Of a stretch of DNA of 64,000 nucleotides, positions 1-9,487 are shown piece after piece. The notes under the pieces were generated by a model that searched no databases, was not told the DNA's origin, and saw only the letters and a list, made by a program, of their open reading frames with translations. The DNA is from a bacterium (GTDB lineage Bacteria > Auribacterota > Auribacteria > Auribacterales > Auribacteraceae), in NCBI GenBank assembly GCA_024233545.1, contig JACKPL010000007.1, positions 97,394-161,393 of the forward strand, in the 5' to 3' direction. The position numbers and the translations under genes were made by a program. The first letter of the stretch is position 1, and the number at the start of each line of letters is the position of its first letter.

Positions 1-2
1 CA

Positions 3-320
3 TCGGAAGTTTTGCAGTTGATAGAACCGGTGCCTTATTTCCCGTTAGACACCTCTCTTTTTGATATTTTTATCAGTCCGGTTTTAACGCAGGCAAAACA
101 AGATGGGGCAGACCAATCCTTAACGCCTTTGGAATGTACTCGCATTATGGAAGCTATAGGCAAACTTAGTATAGATACCTATACGGGCACTTATGTTTTT
201 ACGACCATAAAAAAAGCCGATGGAGGAGTCAGCCTTCATACCAACAAAAGATGTACGGAATTTTTATTAAATAACAAACAGGTAATACAAAGGTTGCCTG
301 AATTTTTTTATCGGCAATAA
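3..320 (+). CDS. C-terminal fragment of an unrecognised protein
   Basis: The reading frame is open from the first bases of the window to a TAA at 318-320, so this is most likely the tail of a gene that starts upstream; an internal TTG at 12 is the only start-like codon near the edge and has no visible ribosome site. The 105 visible residues are soluble-looking, mixed alpha/beta in character, with no cysteine pair, membrane segment or motif I recognise. It ends 21 bp before the DPM1-like glycosyltransferase on the same strand, so the two may be co-transcribed. Function unknown. Confidence 0.6.
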   Translation, partial: SEVLQLIEPVPYFPLDTSLFDIFISPVLTQAKQDGADQSLTPLECTRIMEAIGKLSIDTYTGTYVFTTIKKADGGVSLHTNKRCTEFLLNNKQVIQRLPEFFYRQ

Positions 321-341
321 TGTTTTGCACAGAAAGTCTAT

Positions 342-1070
342 ATGATTCAACAGCGAAGAACATCTAACCTTGTAATCACTGCAACGTATAATGAAGCGGA
401 AAATATCCGGAGGCTTATTACTCAGATATTGAGTATTTCAGCAGTGGATATTCTTGTCATCGACGATAATTCGCCCGACGGGACAGCGCAGATTGTCTGT
501 GAACTTAAAAAAAGCTGTCCATCGGTGCATTTGATTTTACGAGCAGGTAAACAAGGCTACGGATCCGCTTTTGTTGAAGGATTCCGTTGGGGTCTCGAAA
601 AAGGGTATCAGTGTATAATTACTATGGATGCGGATTTTTCACATGATCCGGTCTATATTTCGCAGATGCTTACGGCAGTTGCATGTGCAGGTGTCGTAAT
701 CGGGTCGCGTTATGTTGATGGAGGCGGTACACGAAATTGGGGTGTTCACCGCAAAATCCTTAGTTGGGCGGCAAATATTTATTCGCGCATTATTTTGTCT
801 GCTGATGTCCATGACTTCACAAGCGGTTTCCGGTGTTACCGAAGAGAGGTTCTTGAACAGATAGATTTCGCGGCAATTACATCAAACGGCTATTCATTTC
901 TTGAAGAAATTCTATATGAATGCATCCGAATCGGCACAACTATTTTAGAAATTCCCATTATATTTACCGATCGAAAATACGGAAAATCAAAAATAAATAA
1001 ATCGGAAATATTTAAAGCGATTATAAAATTGCCTGTCCTACGCCTGAAACAGCTGTTAAAAAAATTATGA
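342..1070 (+). CDS. Polyprenol-phosphate mannosyltransferase-like GT2 glycosyltransferase
   Basis: 242-aa GT-A fold glycosyltransferase of the dolichol/polyprenol-phosphate mannose synthase (DPM1) type, which moves a sugar from a nucleotide donor to a lipid phosphate at the inner membrane face. Visible motifs: an N-terminal strand followed by TYNEAENI, the VIDDNSPDGT nucleotide-binding stretch (about residues 39-48), the metal-binding MDADFSHDP (about 95-103), and the acceptor-side TSGFRCYRREVL (about 160-171). There is no C-terminal membrane anchor, as in the short bacterial/archaeal class. It converges on the GldG-like gene and the two stop codons overlap by 6 bp. The donor sugar cannot be told from sequence. 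Confidence 0.9.
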   Translation: MIQQRRTSNLVITATYNEAENIRRLITQILSISAVDILVIDDNSPDGTAQIVCELKKSCPSVHLILRAGKQGYGSAFVEGFRWGLEKGYQCIITMDADFSHDPVYISQMLTAVACAGVVIGSRYVDGGGTRNWGVHRKILSWAANIYSRIILSADVHDFTSGFRCYRREVLEQIDFAAITSNGYSFLEEILYECIRIGTTILEIPIIFTDRKYGKSKINKSEIFKAIIKLPVLRLKQLLKKL

Positions 1071-2717
1071 GTGAGCAATAAGCTCTTCGTAAAGTTTGCG
1101 GCGCCGTTTACGAGAGAGGGTAAAGATAATACCGAAACAGACAGCTCCGGCGGCCATTCCAAAAATATTGATAAATCGGGCAAATCCTTTCGATGCATCG
1201 CTCATTTCTTTTATAGGGCGCTCCGTAATGCTACGGGTTCGAATGCCGATAAGCGCTTCTCCTTGAGTCATCCAATCGACGGCATTAAGAAAGAAGATGC
1301 CGTTTGAGCCGAACCGGCGGAGATTGTCTGATGTAATAAAGAATGAATTTCCTACTGCAAGAATTTGTGTAGCTGGGCTTTGAGTGATTATCTCGCGAGC
1401 CGAATCATCAGGCAGTTCAACAGGCGGCACAGTTGCTGAGGAGTCATTATCTTTTAACGGTGCCGGGATTTCTTTGCCGGCAAAATATGAGGGAAACTCA
1501 TTGGATACAATCGCTGAAATAAGAAATTGCTTTTCTTCATCAGGTGGATGATTGAAATCTTGTTTAGGAGTTAAATTAAACCGCCCTTTTTGAACCCACG
1601 AATATTCGCTGGATTGAATCAGCTTTGTGACATCGGCATTTTTTAGTTTGAAATTAAGTATTTCAATAGAGCTTGTCCATGTAAAAGTGAGCGATTCAAT
1701 TCCGCGCAATACCGGATTGTCCTGATCGAAGTTATTGCGGAATGCCTTTACAAAAAACGGGTATTGGACCGTTGTTATGTACTGGACTCTTCCGTCGGGT
1801 GATTCGCTGTATGTCAAACGGTCGTTGTAACGGTCGAGTACTAAATCGGTGTTGATGCGGATACCGTAGTGTTCAAGCAGTCCAAGCAAGGTGTGTTGCC
1901 GAGGAGCGGCAGATAAACCCGCCTCAAAATTAATGTCGATTGTATCCATCAAGACAATCAGTTTTTTGCCTTTCATGATAAACTGATCGATTTCGAAAAG
2001 GTCGCGCTGGGAAAAATCCTTTTTGGGGCCTGCAATAATCAAGGTTTCAATTTCATCAGGAATCGGTTCGCCGTTTGCAACAGACACAATTTCGGTTTCG
2101 TATTGTTGTTCAAGAGCGCCTTGAATTGCGGAAAAATCACGCCTTAAATCCCGCTCATCGTGCCCGGTAAGAAACCCGATTTTAAACACTTTGTTAGCGG
2201 TAACTTTTCTAATGGCTGACGTAAGATCATATTCAAGATTATCAATGTCCTGTACAATTGGAATAACTTCGGTTTTATCACCATAAAAAATTGCCATTCC
2301 AAGGTATCCGTTTTTGACTTCAACCTTGTCTTTTTCCCTGAATGTCATCTGTACCTGCGGTATGCCGATGCTATGCACCTGCTGTTCAAGTTCGGGAGAT
2401 GATGCAGGGTCTTCTTTTTTAACAACAATATTGCCGTTTGAATAAGCTCGGTATTCGTCGAGCAAGTCTCGTACAGCGCGTTCTCCAATCATCATAACCG
2501 GCGGCAGATTTTTCGAAAAATAAAGTTTGATGGTTACCAAATCGTCTAATGTTTCAAGAATTTTCTTTGTCGGATCAGATATCGTAAATTGCTTGTTTTC
2601 CGTCAAGTCAATGCGGAAGAATGAGTTTACTGAAATACCGTTTATCAAAACAAGCACTCCAAGCACAATCAATATAAAGAGGGAAGAGTGAGTTGTTAAT
2701 TCAAGTTTTCTTTTCAT
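1065..2717 (-). CDS. GldG-like ABC transporter auxiliary protein
   Basis: About 550 aa, matching the layout of the GldG / ABC_transp_aux family: a short basic N-terminus, one membrane segment (about residues 14-32), a large extracytoplasmic region opening with a conserved DLTENKQFTIS stretch followed by a KIGFLTGHDERDL segment, and a C-terminal membrane helix plus basic tail. I chose the ATG at 2717 because AGAGG lies 5-6 nt upstream; a start 42 bp further up lies inside the preceding permease gene. It is the last gene of an ATPase-permease-auxiliary operon (10 bp from the permease). In Bacteroidota homologues serve gliding, but outside that phylum the substrate is unknown. Confidence 0.85.
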   Translation of the reverse strand: MKRKLELTTHSSLFILIVLGVLVLINGISVNSFFRIDLTENKQFTISDPTKKILETLDDLVTIKLYFSKNLPPVMMIGERAVRDLLDEYRAYSNGNIVVKKEDPASSPELEQQVHSIGIPQVQMTFREKDKVEVKNGYLGMAIFYGDKTEVIPIVQDIDNLEYDLTSAIRKVTANKVFKIGFLTGHDERDLRRDFSAIQGALEQQYETEIVSVANGEPIPDEIETLIIAGPKKDFSQRDLFEIDQFIMKGKKLIVLMDTIDINFEAGLSAAPRQHTLLGLLEHYGIRINTDLVLDRYNDRLTYSESPDGRVQYITTVQYPFFVKAFRNNFDQDNPVLRGIESLTFTWTSSIEILNFKLKNADVTKLIQSSEYSWVQKGRFNLTPKQDFNHPPDEEKQFLISAIVSNEFPSYFAGKEIPAPLKDNDSSATVPPVELPDDSAREIITQSPATQILAVGNSFFITSDNLRRFGSNGIFFLNAVDWMTQGEALIGIRTRSITERPIKEMSDASKGFARFINIFGMAAGAVCFGIIFTLSRKRRRKLYEELIAHS

Positions 2718-2727
2718 ATTCTGCCTC

Positions 2728-3441
2728 TTACCATTTTCTGCTTTCAACTGATTTAACATTCATAAAAAGAAAAAAGAAGATGAATGAAAAATAATATATC
2801 AAATCACGCGAATCGATGACGCCGCGCGAGATGCTCTCAAAATGCGAACCGATTCCGAGGAACTCAAAAAGAGGAACAAAAAATTCGGGTATTGAATAAA
2901 GCACAAAATTTTCTCCTATAATCAAGAGAAAAAAAGAGCACATTAACGAAATAATAAAAGCGACAATCTGATTTTCTGTAACGGATGAAATAAAGAGCCC
3001 AAGCGCTAAATATGCGGCGCCCATAAGCAATACGCCAAGATATCCGCCGATGATCGGGCCCCAATCTGGAGCGCCTGTCACAGCAACTGTGATAGGAACG
3101 GATATAGTAAGGGCAATGCAGATAAAAAGAAAAATAAAACTGGCAATAAATTTACCGAGAACGGCCTGGAAATCTTTGACCGGCAAAGTCATTAAAAGTT
3201 CTATTGTGCCGAGTTTTTTTTCTTCTGCCCATACACGCATGGTAATGGCTGGAATGAAAAAAAGGAAAATCCATGGCATACGTGCAATGAACAGACGCAT
3301 TGAAGCTTGCTGGTCAAGGAAATACGTGTTGAAAAACAGCCAGTTGCTCAATACTAAAAAAATCGTTATGAGTACGTATGCTACCGGTGAAACAAAGTAA
3401 CTTTTAAGTTCTTTTTTCGCGAGAGCTGCAATAATGCCCAT
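2728..3441 (-). CDS. ABC-2 type permease, GldF-like
   Basis: 237-aa polytopic membrane protein with about six hydrophobic helices, beginning with the family-typical LAKKELKSYFVSPVAY segment and carrying a MRVWAEEKKLGTIELLMTLP stretch characteristic of ABC-2 permeases (GldF/NosY type). I prefer the ATG at 3441 over the one at 3459 because GGAG sits 9 nt before it and homologues usually start just before the KEL motif. It lies between its ATPase and the GldG-like partner on the same strand, giving a complete A-F-G type exporter module. Substrate unknown. Confidence 0.85.
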   Translation of the reverse strand: MGIIAALAKKELKSYFVSPVAYVLITIFLVLSNWLFFNTYFLDQQASMRLFIARMPWIFLFFIPAITMRVWAEEKKLGTIELLMTLPVKDFQAVLGKFIASFIFLFICIALTISVPITVAVTGAPDWGPIIGGYLGVLLMGAAYLALGLFISSVTENQIVAFIISLMCSFFLLIIGENFVLYSIPEFFVPLFEFLGIGSHFESISRGVIDSRDLIYYFSFIFFFLFMNVKSVESRKW

Positions 3442-3466
3442 TCGATCTGTCTCCATCATTATATTA

Positions 3467-4396
3467 TTAGGAAGTCAATTTTAAGAAGATGTCTTCCATG
3501 CTTAAGTTTTCTTTGTGGATTTCGCTGAGAATCCAGTTATTTTTCACTGCGGCAGAAAAGAGTTGTTCACCGGGATCCGATTCAGTTTTTTGAGTGATAA
3601 TTTTATACCTTAAAAACGAATCCTGTGTATCGATAAGACGGAATTCTTTCACAAAATCCAATGTCGGCAATACGGATTCAATATCTTTTTTGAGCGCTTT
3701 TATTGATGAATACAGTATTGTATCGCCTGCCGCTTGTTCTTGCAGTTCGCTGGGAGTCCCCGATGCGACAAGCTGTCCTTCATTTATAATGATTACACGG
3801 TCGCAAGTAGCTGATACTTCAGGCAGAATATGTGTGCTGAGAATAATTGTTTTTTCTTTGCCGAGTTTTTTAATGAGCTGTCGAATTTCTATAATTTGAT
3901 TTGGGTCAAGCCCGGATGTAGGTTCGTCAAGAATGAGAATATCAGGATCGTGAATCATCGCTTGTGCCAATCCGACACGTTGTTTAAAGCCTTTTGACAA
4001 TTGTCCGATATCTTTTTTAAGTACTTCTTTCAAACTGCATGTCTCGATAATTTTTTTTATGCGCTGTTGACGCTGAGATATAGGAATTTGCCGCATTTGT
4101 GCAACAAAATACAAATATTCCTCTACCATTAAGTCTGTATACAACGGAGTGCTTTCCGGAAGGTAACCGATTCTTTTGCGCACATCCAACGGATTTTCAA
4201 GGATATCGAATCCGGCTACACTCACCGTACCGTCGGTTGGCGGTATGTAACAGGTAATGATTTTCATAGTGGTTGTTTTCCCTGCGCCGTTCGGTCCGAG
4301 AAACCCCAATACTTCGCCCCTTTTCACTTCAAATGAAACGTCTCTTACGGCTTGAGTTATGCCGTAGCGTTTTGAAAGATTTTTTACTTCAATCAT
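3467..4396 (-). CDS. ABC transporter ATP-binding protein, GldA-like
   Basis: 309-aa ATPase that powers the adjacent ABC-2 permease. Walker A GPNGAGKTT (about residues 34-42), Q-loop within the GYLPEST segment, ABC signature LSKGFKQR (about 133-140), Walker B ILILDEPTSGLDP and the switch histidine in ILSTHIL are all intact, so it should be catalytically competent. A roughly 90-residue C-terminal extension after the nucleotide domain is typical of the CcmA/GldA/NatA branch. First gene of the three-gene operon. The 185 bp upstream, to the sensor kinase gene, hold nothing I can identify apart from the presumed promoter. Confidence 0.92.
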   Translation of the reverse strand: MIEVKNLSKRYGITQAVRDVSFEVKRGEVLGFLGPNGAGKTTTMKIITCYIPPTDGTVSVAGFDILENPLDVRKRIGYLPESTPLYTDLMVEEYLYFVAQMRQIPISQRQQRIKKIIETCSLKEVLKKDIGQLSKGFKQRVGLAQAMIHDPDILILDEPTSGLDPNQIIEIRQLIKKLGKEKTIILSTHILPEVSATCDRVIIINEGQLVASGTPSELQEQAAGDTILYSSIKALKKDIESVLPTLDFVKEFRLIDTQDSFLRYKIITQKTESDPGEQLFSAAVKNNWILSEIHKENLSMEDIFLKLTS

Positions 4397-4581
4397 GATC
4401 CGTGTTCCTTGAATTCAGAGCATGGTGTTTATTATTTATATTTCGGGTTTACATTATAGTAAACAGAATAGTTTTTTCAACATAAAAATTGCTGTGTTAA
4501 CAGCTTTCACAAAAAACATTTTCTTTGATACGCCGAATAAATGGAGGTTCAAAATTTTAAGAATAAATTCTGAAAGAGATA

Positions 4582-6279
4582 TTAGAGGCTTGTTGAAATG
4601 TGAGACTCATTGTTTTGTTGTTCTTTTTCCGCAACACAGAGCGGCAGAGTAGCGGTAAATGCAGAACCTTTTCCTTCGCGGCTTTTAACAGAGATAGAAC
4701 CGCCAAGTGATTCGGCAATTTTTTTTGCGATTGATAATCCTAGCCCTGTGCCTTCGGTAGACTGAACGACGTGATGTGCACCGCGTTTAAATTCAGTAAA
4801 AAGCATCGGCAGTTCTTCTTCCGGAATGCCAATGCCGGTATCGGAAACGGTTATATTTACCCACCCTCCTGAAGAGGAGCTACTGTGAAACCGACCGTCA
4901 GAATTGCCTGCAAGCGGTTCTATAGATGGTTGGATGAGTATCTGAACCGTACCTCCTTCAAGAGTATATTTTAATGCGTTGCTCATGAGATTATCCATAA
5001 TCTTAAATATCTTTTCGCGTGTTCCCGTTACATAAAGAGGAATACGATGAAAATCATGGCTTATCGTAATCGTTTTTTGCAGGGCAAGGTTTTGATGAAA
5101 AACGATAGCTTCCCGGACAATACTCTGAATATGGATGGTTTCCGAACGGGAATCGAGTTCATAATCAGCTTTGCTTATATCGAGTAGGCTGAGTATTAAA
5201 GAACGAAGGCGGTTACTGCCGTTGCGGATAAGATCGATGAGGCGAAGTTGCTGGTCATTCATTTCTCCCGCCATGCTGTCGGCAAGTATGCTAATAGAGC
5301 CCATGATTAAATTAAGAGGGTTCTTAATTTCATGCGATGCGGCAGAAAAAAACTCGGATTTAATTTTCCGCAGTTCCTCAAGCGCAATAAGGCGTTTCAT
5401 GAGAGAACGGTCTTTGCATAAGAGAATAATGCCGGTGGTTTTACCGTCGGCATCCTGCATTTGAGATGCTGAAACAGCAATAGGAATTCGGTATTTGCCG
5501 TGCATCAGGTGTTCGCATTCCGTTTCAATTACGTAGGCATTTTGAGTGATTCTCCGTTGGATGATGTCTATCGCTTTGGAAATTGAAGAAGAAAAAACGG
5601 TATGGTAATCTTTGCCGAGCGCTTGTGCATGGCGTATTTCAAATAATAATTCTGCCCCTGAACTGAATGTGGAAATTCTGTTTTCAGTATTGATTGTAAC
5701 AATGCCGTGCACCATATTTTCAAGACAATTCGATACATATGATTTTGTCTCTTCAAATGCTTCCCGCAATGTTTGAATTTGTTGTTCATGAGAATGATGG
5801 GCAAGAAACTGCGCAAAATAATTACATACTATCAGGATTGATTTTTGAGCCGGTGATAAGAGTGATGTAAACCGCGCCCTGCTGAGTTTTATAGCAAGAA
5901 ACCCAATTTTCAAAGAATAACTCTGAAGAGGAATGATAAAATCGATTTCCTTTTTACGGTGTTCAGGCACTGTAAGGTTATATGCTGGGAATATACATGG
6001 CGAGCGCATGTCCCATATCGTTTCAATATCTGAAGGAGATAAGTATGATGGTATTTGTTCTTGGAAAGTACTGGTATCCAAATCAAACTGTAGCGAATAG
6101 GCAATGGCAGGTTTATGAGTGTCAAAAAAAAATGTTGCAAGGGTTTTTATTGGAATTATATCTGATAAACGTTCGGCGAATAGTGCGTATCCTTCTTTGA
6201 GGGTGTTGCACTGGTTCATCTGATCCATCAGAGAAATGCAGTGGGCAATCAGGTGTTCGGCTGTGCTGGTATCGTTCAT
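4582..6279 (-). CDS. Cytoplasmic GAF/PAS sensor histidine kinase
   Basis: 565-aa kinase without clear membrane segments. Order: a GAF-like N-terminal sensor (about 1-165), a short coiled linker, a PAS domain (about 180-290), HisKA with SHEIKNP (phospho-His near residue 315), and HATPase with DNLMSNALKY (N box), DTGIGIPEEELP (G1) and GTGLGLSIAKKIAE (G2). The ATG at 6279 was chosen because GAGGA lies 8 nt upstream; the 21 codons before it are unlikely coding. A serine-rich insert interrupts the ATPase domain around residues 460-475. No response regulator is adjacent, so it is an orphan kinase in this window; partner and signal are unknown. Confidence 0.9.
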   Translation of the reverse strand: MNDTSTAEHLIAHCISLMDQMNQCNTLKEGYALFAERLSDIIPIKTLATFFFDTHKPAIAYSLQFDLDTSTFQEQIPSYLSPSDIETIWDMRSPCIFPAYNLTVPEHRKKEIDFIIPLQSYSLKIGFLAIKLSRARFTSLLSPAQKSILIVCNYFAQFLAHHSHEQQIQTLREAFEETKSYVSNCLENMVHGIVTINTENRISTFSSGAELLFEIRHAQALGKDYHTVFSSSISKAIDIIQRRITQNAYVIETECEHLMHGKYRIPIAVSASQMQDADGKTTGIILLCKDRSLMKRLIALEELRKIKSEFFSAASHEIKNPLNLIMGSISILADSMAGEMNDQQLRLIDLIRNGSNRLRSLILSLLDISKADYELDSRSETIHIQSIVREAIVFHQNLALQKTITISHDFHRIPLYVTGTREKIFKIMDNLMSNALKYTLEGGTVQILIQPSIEPLAGNSDGRFHSSSSSGGWVNITVSDTGIGIPEEELPMLFTEFKRGAHHVVQSTEGTGLGLSIAKKIAESLGGSISVKSREGKGSAFTATLPLCVAEKEQQNNESHISTSL

Positions 6280-6435
6280 TACCGTATCCTCTATGGGTAC
6301 ATACAAGTTTATTGAAATAAGTATGCATAAATGATACCACATCCTTTAATCAGGTGTATTGAGGAATTCCCGTAAACAAATGAACAGACGGTTTTGTATT
6401 TAAACGCGACAGCACGAATTATACAATGTCGTTTT

Positions 6436-7698
6436 TTATATCATTGTTCCCGGAGAAATAACTGCATTTTTTGGGATTATAACAATACCGTCGCGAATAT
6501 AATAATTCGCGAAATCGCCATTATCGAAACCCTCCTTTGACGTAATAATAGTTCCATCGCCGATACGAGCGTTTTTGTCGATTATTGTTCGGTGAATTGT
6601 GCAGTTCTTTCCAATACCGCGCGGCCCGCGCGAGTCGGTAGGGGAATCTTCAAGATGGTCCATTCCCATAATGATCGAATCATATATTGAAGACCCTTGG
6701 GAAATGATTGACCGAATACCGATAACGCTATTGTGGATTTCCGATCCTTCAATGATGCATCCTTCCGATACGATAGAATCGACAATATTGCAGTTTGCAA
6801 GCCGTGAAGGAGGCAGAAAACGAGGATGAGTGTACACTGGGCTTGACGGGTCGAAGAAATTAAATTTCGGATTTTTCTTTGTCATTTCCAAGTTGGCTTC
6901 GTAAAATGAACTTATAGTACCTATATCTTCCCAATATCCTTCAAACGGGTAGGCATACACATTGCGTGTTTTGATGCAGTCCGGTATGATGTGTTTCCCG
7001 AAATCGGTTTTATCGTTGTTGAGCACTTCATCGATTATATTGCGGTTAAAGACGTAAATCCCCATGGATGCAAGGTATTTTTTATCGGGGTGGACATCGG
7101 TTGTTTCCGAAAAGAATTTCCAGTTCGATACGCGGTAATCTTTGAGAATTTTAGGGTCGGTTGGTTTTTCGAAAAAATTGGTTATCTGGCCGGACTTGTT
7201 GACTTTCAATATGCCGAACCCGCTTGTTTTTTCTTCTTCAACCGGTAATACAGATACGGTAATTTCGGCATTTTTTTCTATATGGTATTCGAGGATCGAA
7301 TTGAAGTTCATTCTGTACAGTTGGTCGCCGGAGAGAATGAGAATATAGTCGATGGAAGGGTCGGCAAAATGGCGCAGGTTTTTGCGTACCGCATCGGCGG
7401 TTCCCTGATACCACATTTCGCTTGTCAATGTTTGTTCTGCGGGAAGAATGTCGATATATCCGTTTGAAAATATGTCGAAACTAAAACTTCTATTGATATG
7501 CATATGCAGTGATGCGGTATTGAATTGTGTTAGAATATAAATCTTCTTTATATCAGAGTTTAAACAATTGCTGATCGGTATGTCGACAAGGCGGTATTTC
7601 GCGCCGAGCGGGACAGCAGGTTTAGACCGGTCTTTTGTGAGAGGAAATAGACGCGTTCCACGTCCTCCGCCCATAATTACTGCTAGCACACGCCTCAT
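6436..7698 (-). CDS. glgC: Glucose-1-phosphate adenylyltransferase
   Basis: 420 aa, the normal length for ADP-glucose pyrophosphorylase, which makes ADP-glucose from ATP and glucose-1-phosphate for glycogen synthesis. Sequence hallmarks: GGGRGTRLFPLTKDRSKPA near the N-terminus (nucleotide loop), LVDIPISNCLNSDI, YQGTADAVRKN, and FEGYWEDIGTI in the catalytic domain, followed by a left-handed beta-helix C-terminal domain rich in I-x-G/S-x repeats that normally carries allosteric sites. GAGGAG lies 9 nt before the ATG. No glycogen synthase or branching enzyme is in the window. It lies 28 bp downstream of the TMTC-like gene and may be read through from aroF. Confidence 0.96.
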   Translation of the reverse strand: MRRVLAVIMGGGRGTRLFPLTKDRSKPAVPLGAKYRLVDIPISNCLNSDIKKIYILTQFNTASLHMHINRSFSFDIFSNGYIDILPAEQTLTSEMWYQGTADAVRKNLRHFADPSIDYILILSGDQLYRMNFNSILEYHIEKNAEITVSVLPVEEEKTSGFGILKVNKSGQITNFFEKPTDPKILKDYRVSNWKFFSETTDVHPDKKYLASMGIYVFNRNIIDEVLNNDKTDFGKHIIPDCIKTRNVYAYPFEGYWEDIGTISSFYEANLEMTKKNPKFNFFDPSSPVYTHPRFLPPSRLANCNIVDSIVSEGCIIEGSEIHNSVIGIRSIISQGSSIYDSIIMGMDHLEDSPTDSRGPRGIGKNCTIHRTIIDKNARIGDGTIITSKEGFDNGDFANYYIRDGIVIIPKNAVISPGTMI

Positions 7699-7726
7699 GG
7701 TTTTGCTCCTCTTTTAGTAGTAAAAT

Positions 7727-9487
7727 TTAATTCTGGATTTTTAACATTTTTTCTAAAGATTGCAAGTGTTTTTTTGGTGTTTCATAGTTTGGGTCAATTT
7801 CAAGAGCTTTTTGCCAAAAATACCGAGCTTGATCGGTTAAACCGACATTTGCATATAAACTGCCGACATTGACGTACCCTTCTTTAAATTGCGGGTTCAC
7901 ATCAATTGCTTTGCGCCAGTAATATTCTGCTTGTTTAAGGTTGTTTCGTTTAATATAAAACGAACCGAGTGCGTTGTATGCTTTATAATGCTTCGGTTCT
8001 ATGGCGATACATCGTTCCAAATGAGCTAGGGCTTTTTCATCGTTTCCAACGTTATCATAAGCGATGCCTATATTATAGTGTATGAGCGGATTGTTAGATT
8101 GGTATGACAATGCTATTTTGTAATACGCTATGGCTTCTTCGTTATTGCCTTGATCTACATACAGTCTGCCGAGGTTGATATACGAATCAACATAATCTCT
8201 ATTTTCTTTCAATGATTTTTTGTAGCATTTTATAGCATCGGTATAACGGTTGCGCATATGGTATGCATGCCCAAGACTAAAGTACGCTTCGGCAAGCCAT
8301 GGATTGTGTTTTGCCGTATAAAACCAGAGCGCGAGGTTATGTTTCCAAATCGAATTGCGCAGTACGGTTCGAATGCTGAATATCGATAAGATACAACATA
8401 TAATAGCAACAGAATAGATTCTGTACCGTCCGGAAAACGGTGTGGTAATAAGGAGAGCAAGGCAGTAACAGAATATGCTTGCAGGCATATATGCGTACCG
8501 TTCTGCAATGATGTGGCGAATGGGATAGATATTCATAACGGGCGAAAACAGCGAAAACGATATCAAAAATAATAACAGAGCGGTTCTTTTTTTTTCTGGC
8601 TTTAGAAGAAAAAAGTATCCGATTCCTATAAGTAAAGCAGTGATACATAATAGAACATCGCCGGCATGGTGAAATAATAACCGTGGATAATATAATGCCC
8701 TCAGTTCAATGGGAAAGAAGTAGAGTTGCCAATACGCAAGTAATATTTTACATGCCGTTAGACCATTAAAACGAGTAAGCTGTGCTGTATCATGAGGATT
8801 GTTCATAATAGTAAACCTGAGCATAAAAAACAGAAGCGCTATAAGTATAATTGCAGTAAGAATAAATATAAAATTAAACAGCACCGCAGGTTTTTTGCGG
8901 GTAAAAACCTCATAGATTCCTATTGCGGGGATAAATGCTATGCCCATCTCTTTTGCTAAAAGCGAAAAAACGAATGCAGGCAGAATAACCGCGAACCAAC
9001 TGATCCGGTTGCTGTTTCTAAATGAGATATAGCCCCACAATGCAAGCACAAAAAAGAGCGTTGATTGTATGTCTTCCCTAAATGTTATAGAACAAACCGC
9101 TTCTGTTAATACAGGGTGACAGCCGAAAATAATGCCGCCGATCATAAGGATTGTCTGATCAACAATGAATTTGCGGGCCAACATCAATGTTGCGAAAAGA
9201 ACCGTCAGATGTAAAATCAGGTTTGTAAGATGGTAGCCGAATGGATTTTTGCCCCAGACCTGATAATCGATAAAATAACTTAAGGTTACAAGCGGCCGGT
9301 AAGATTGTTCTCCCGCTCCGTTAAAGTAATCCCGAGAAAAAAATGCTCTAAGGTTATCCCATGATGTTATGAAATCGTTCTCAACAATAACGCTGACATC
9401 ATCATATGCAAATTGATTATTGAGAGTATTTGCATACGTTAGAAGAGTTAAGAAAACAATGATGCAATAACAAAGGGATTTTTTCAT
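7727..9487 (-). CDS. TMTC-like multi-pass membrane protein with C-terminal TPRs
   Basis: 586 aa. The N-terminal two thirds hold about ten membrane helices with a first periplasmic loop carrying the FAYDDVSVIVEN acidic pair and SYRPLVTLSYFIDY, the signature of GT-C fold O-mannosyltransferase relatives (TMTC/DUF1736 type) that use lipid-linked sugars. The C-terminal part (about 400-580) is four to five TPR units ending in ALEIDPNYETPKKHLQSLEK. Its ATG overlaps the aroF stop codon by 4 bp, so translation is probably coupled. A second protein of the same design is encoded at 24112-26163. Glycosyltransferase activity is inferred from fold only. Confidence 0.8.
   Translation of the reverse strand: MKKSLCYCIIVFLTLLTYANTLNNQFAYDDVSVIVENDFITSWDNLRAFFSRDYFNGAGEQSYRPLVTLSYFIDYQVWGKNPFGYHLTNLILHLTVLFATLMLARKFIVDQTILMIGGIIFGCHPVLTEAVCSITFREDIQSTLFFVLALWGYISFRNSNRISWFAVILPAFVFSLLAKEMGIAFIPAIGIYEVFTRKKPAVLFNFIFILTAIILIALLFFMLRFTIMNNPHDTAQLTRFNGLTACKILLAYWQLYFFPIELRALYYPRLLFHHAGDVLLCITALLIGIGYFFLLKPEKKRTALLLFLISFSLFSPVMNIYPIRHIIAERYAYMPASIFCYCLALLITTPFSGRYRIYSVAIICCILSIFSIRTVLRNSIWKHNLALWFYTAKHNPWLAEAYFSLGHAYHMRNRYTDAIKCYKKSLKENRDYVDSYINLGRLYVDQGNNEEAIAYYKIALSYQSNNPLIHYNIGIAYDNVGNDEKALAHLERCIAIEPKHYKAYNALGSFYIKRNNLKQAEYYWRKAIDVNPQFKEGYVNVGSLYANVGLTDQARYFWQKALEIDPNYETPKKHLQSLEKMLKIQN

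Noticed and set aside
4422..4652. 76-codon plus-strand ORF in the gap before the sensor kinase
   Set aside because: No ribosome site or family resemblance, and its second half overlaps the 3' end of the kinase gene.
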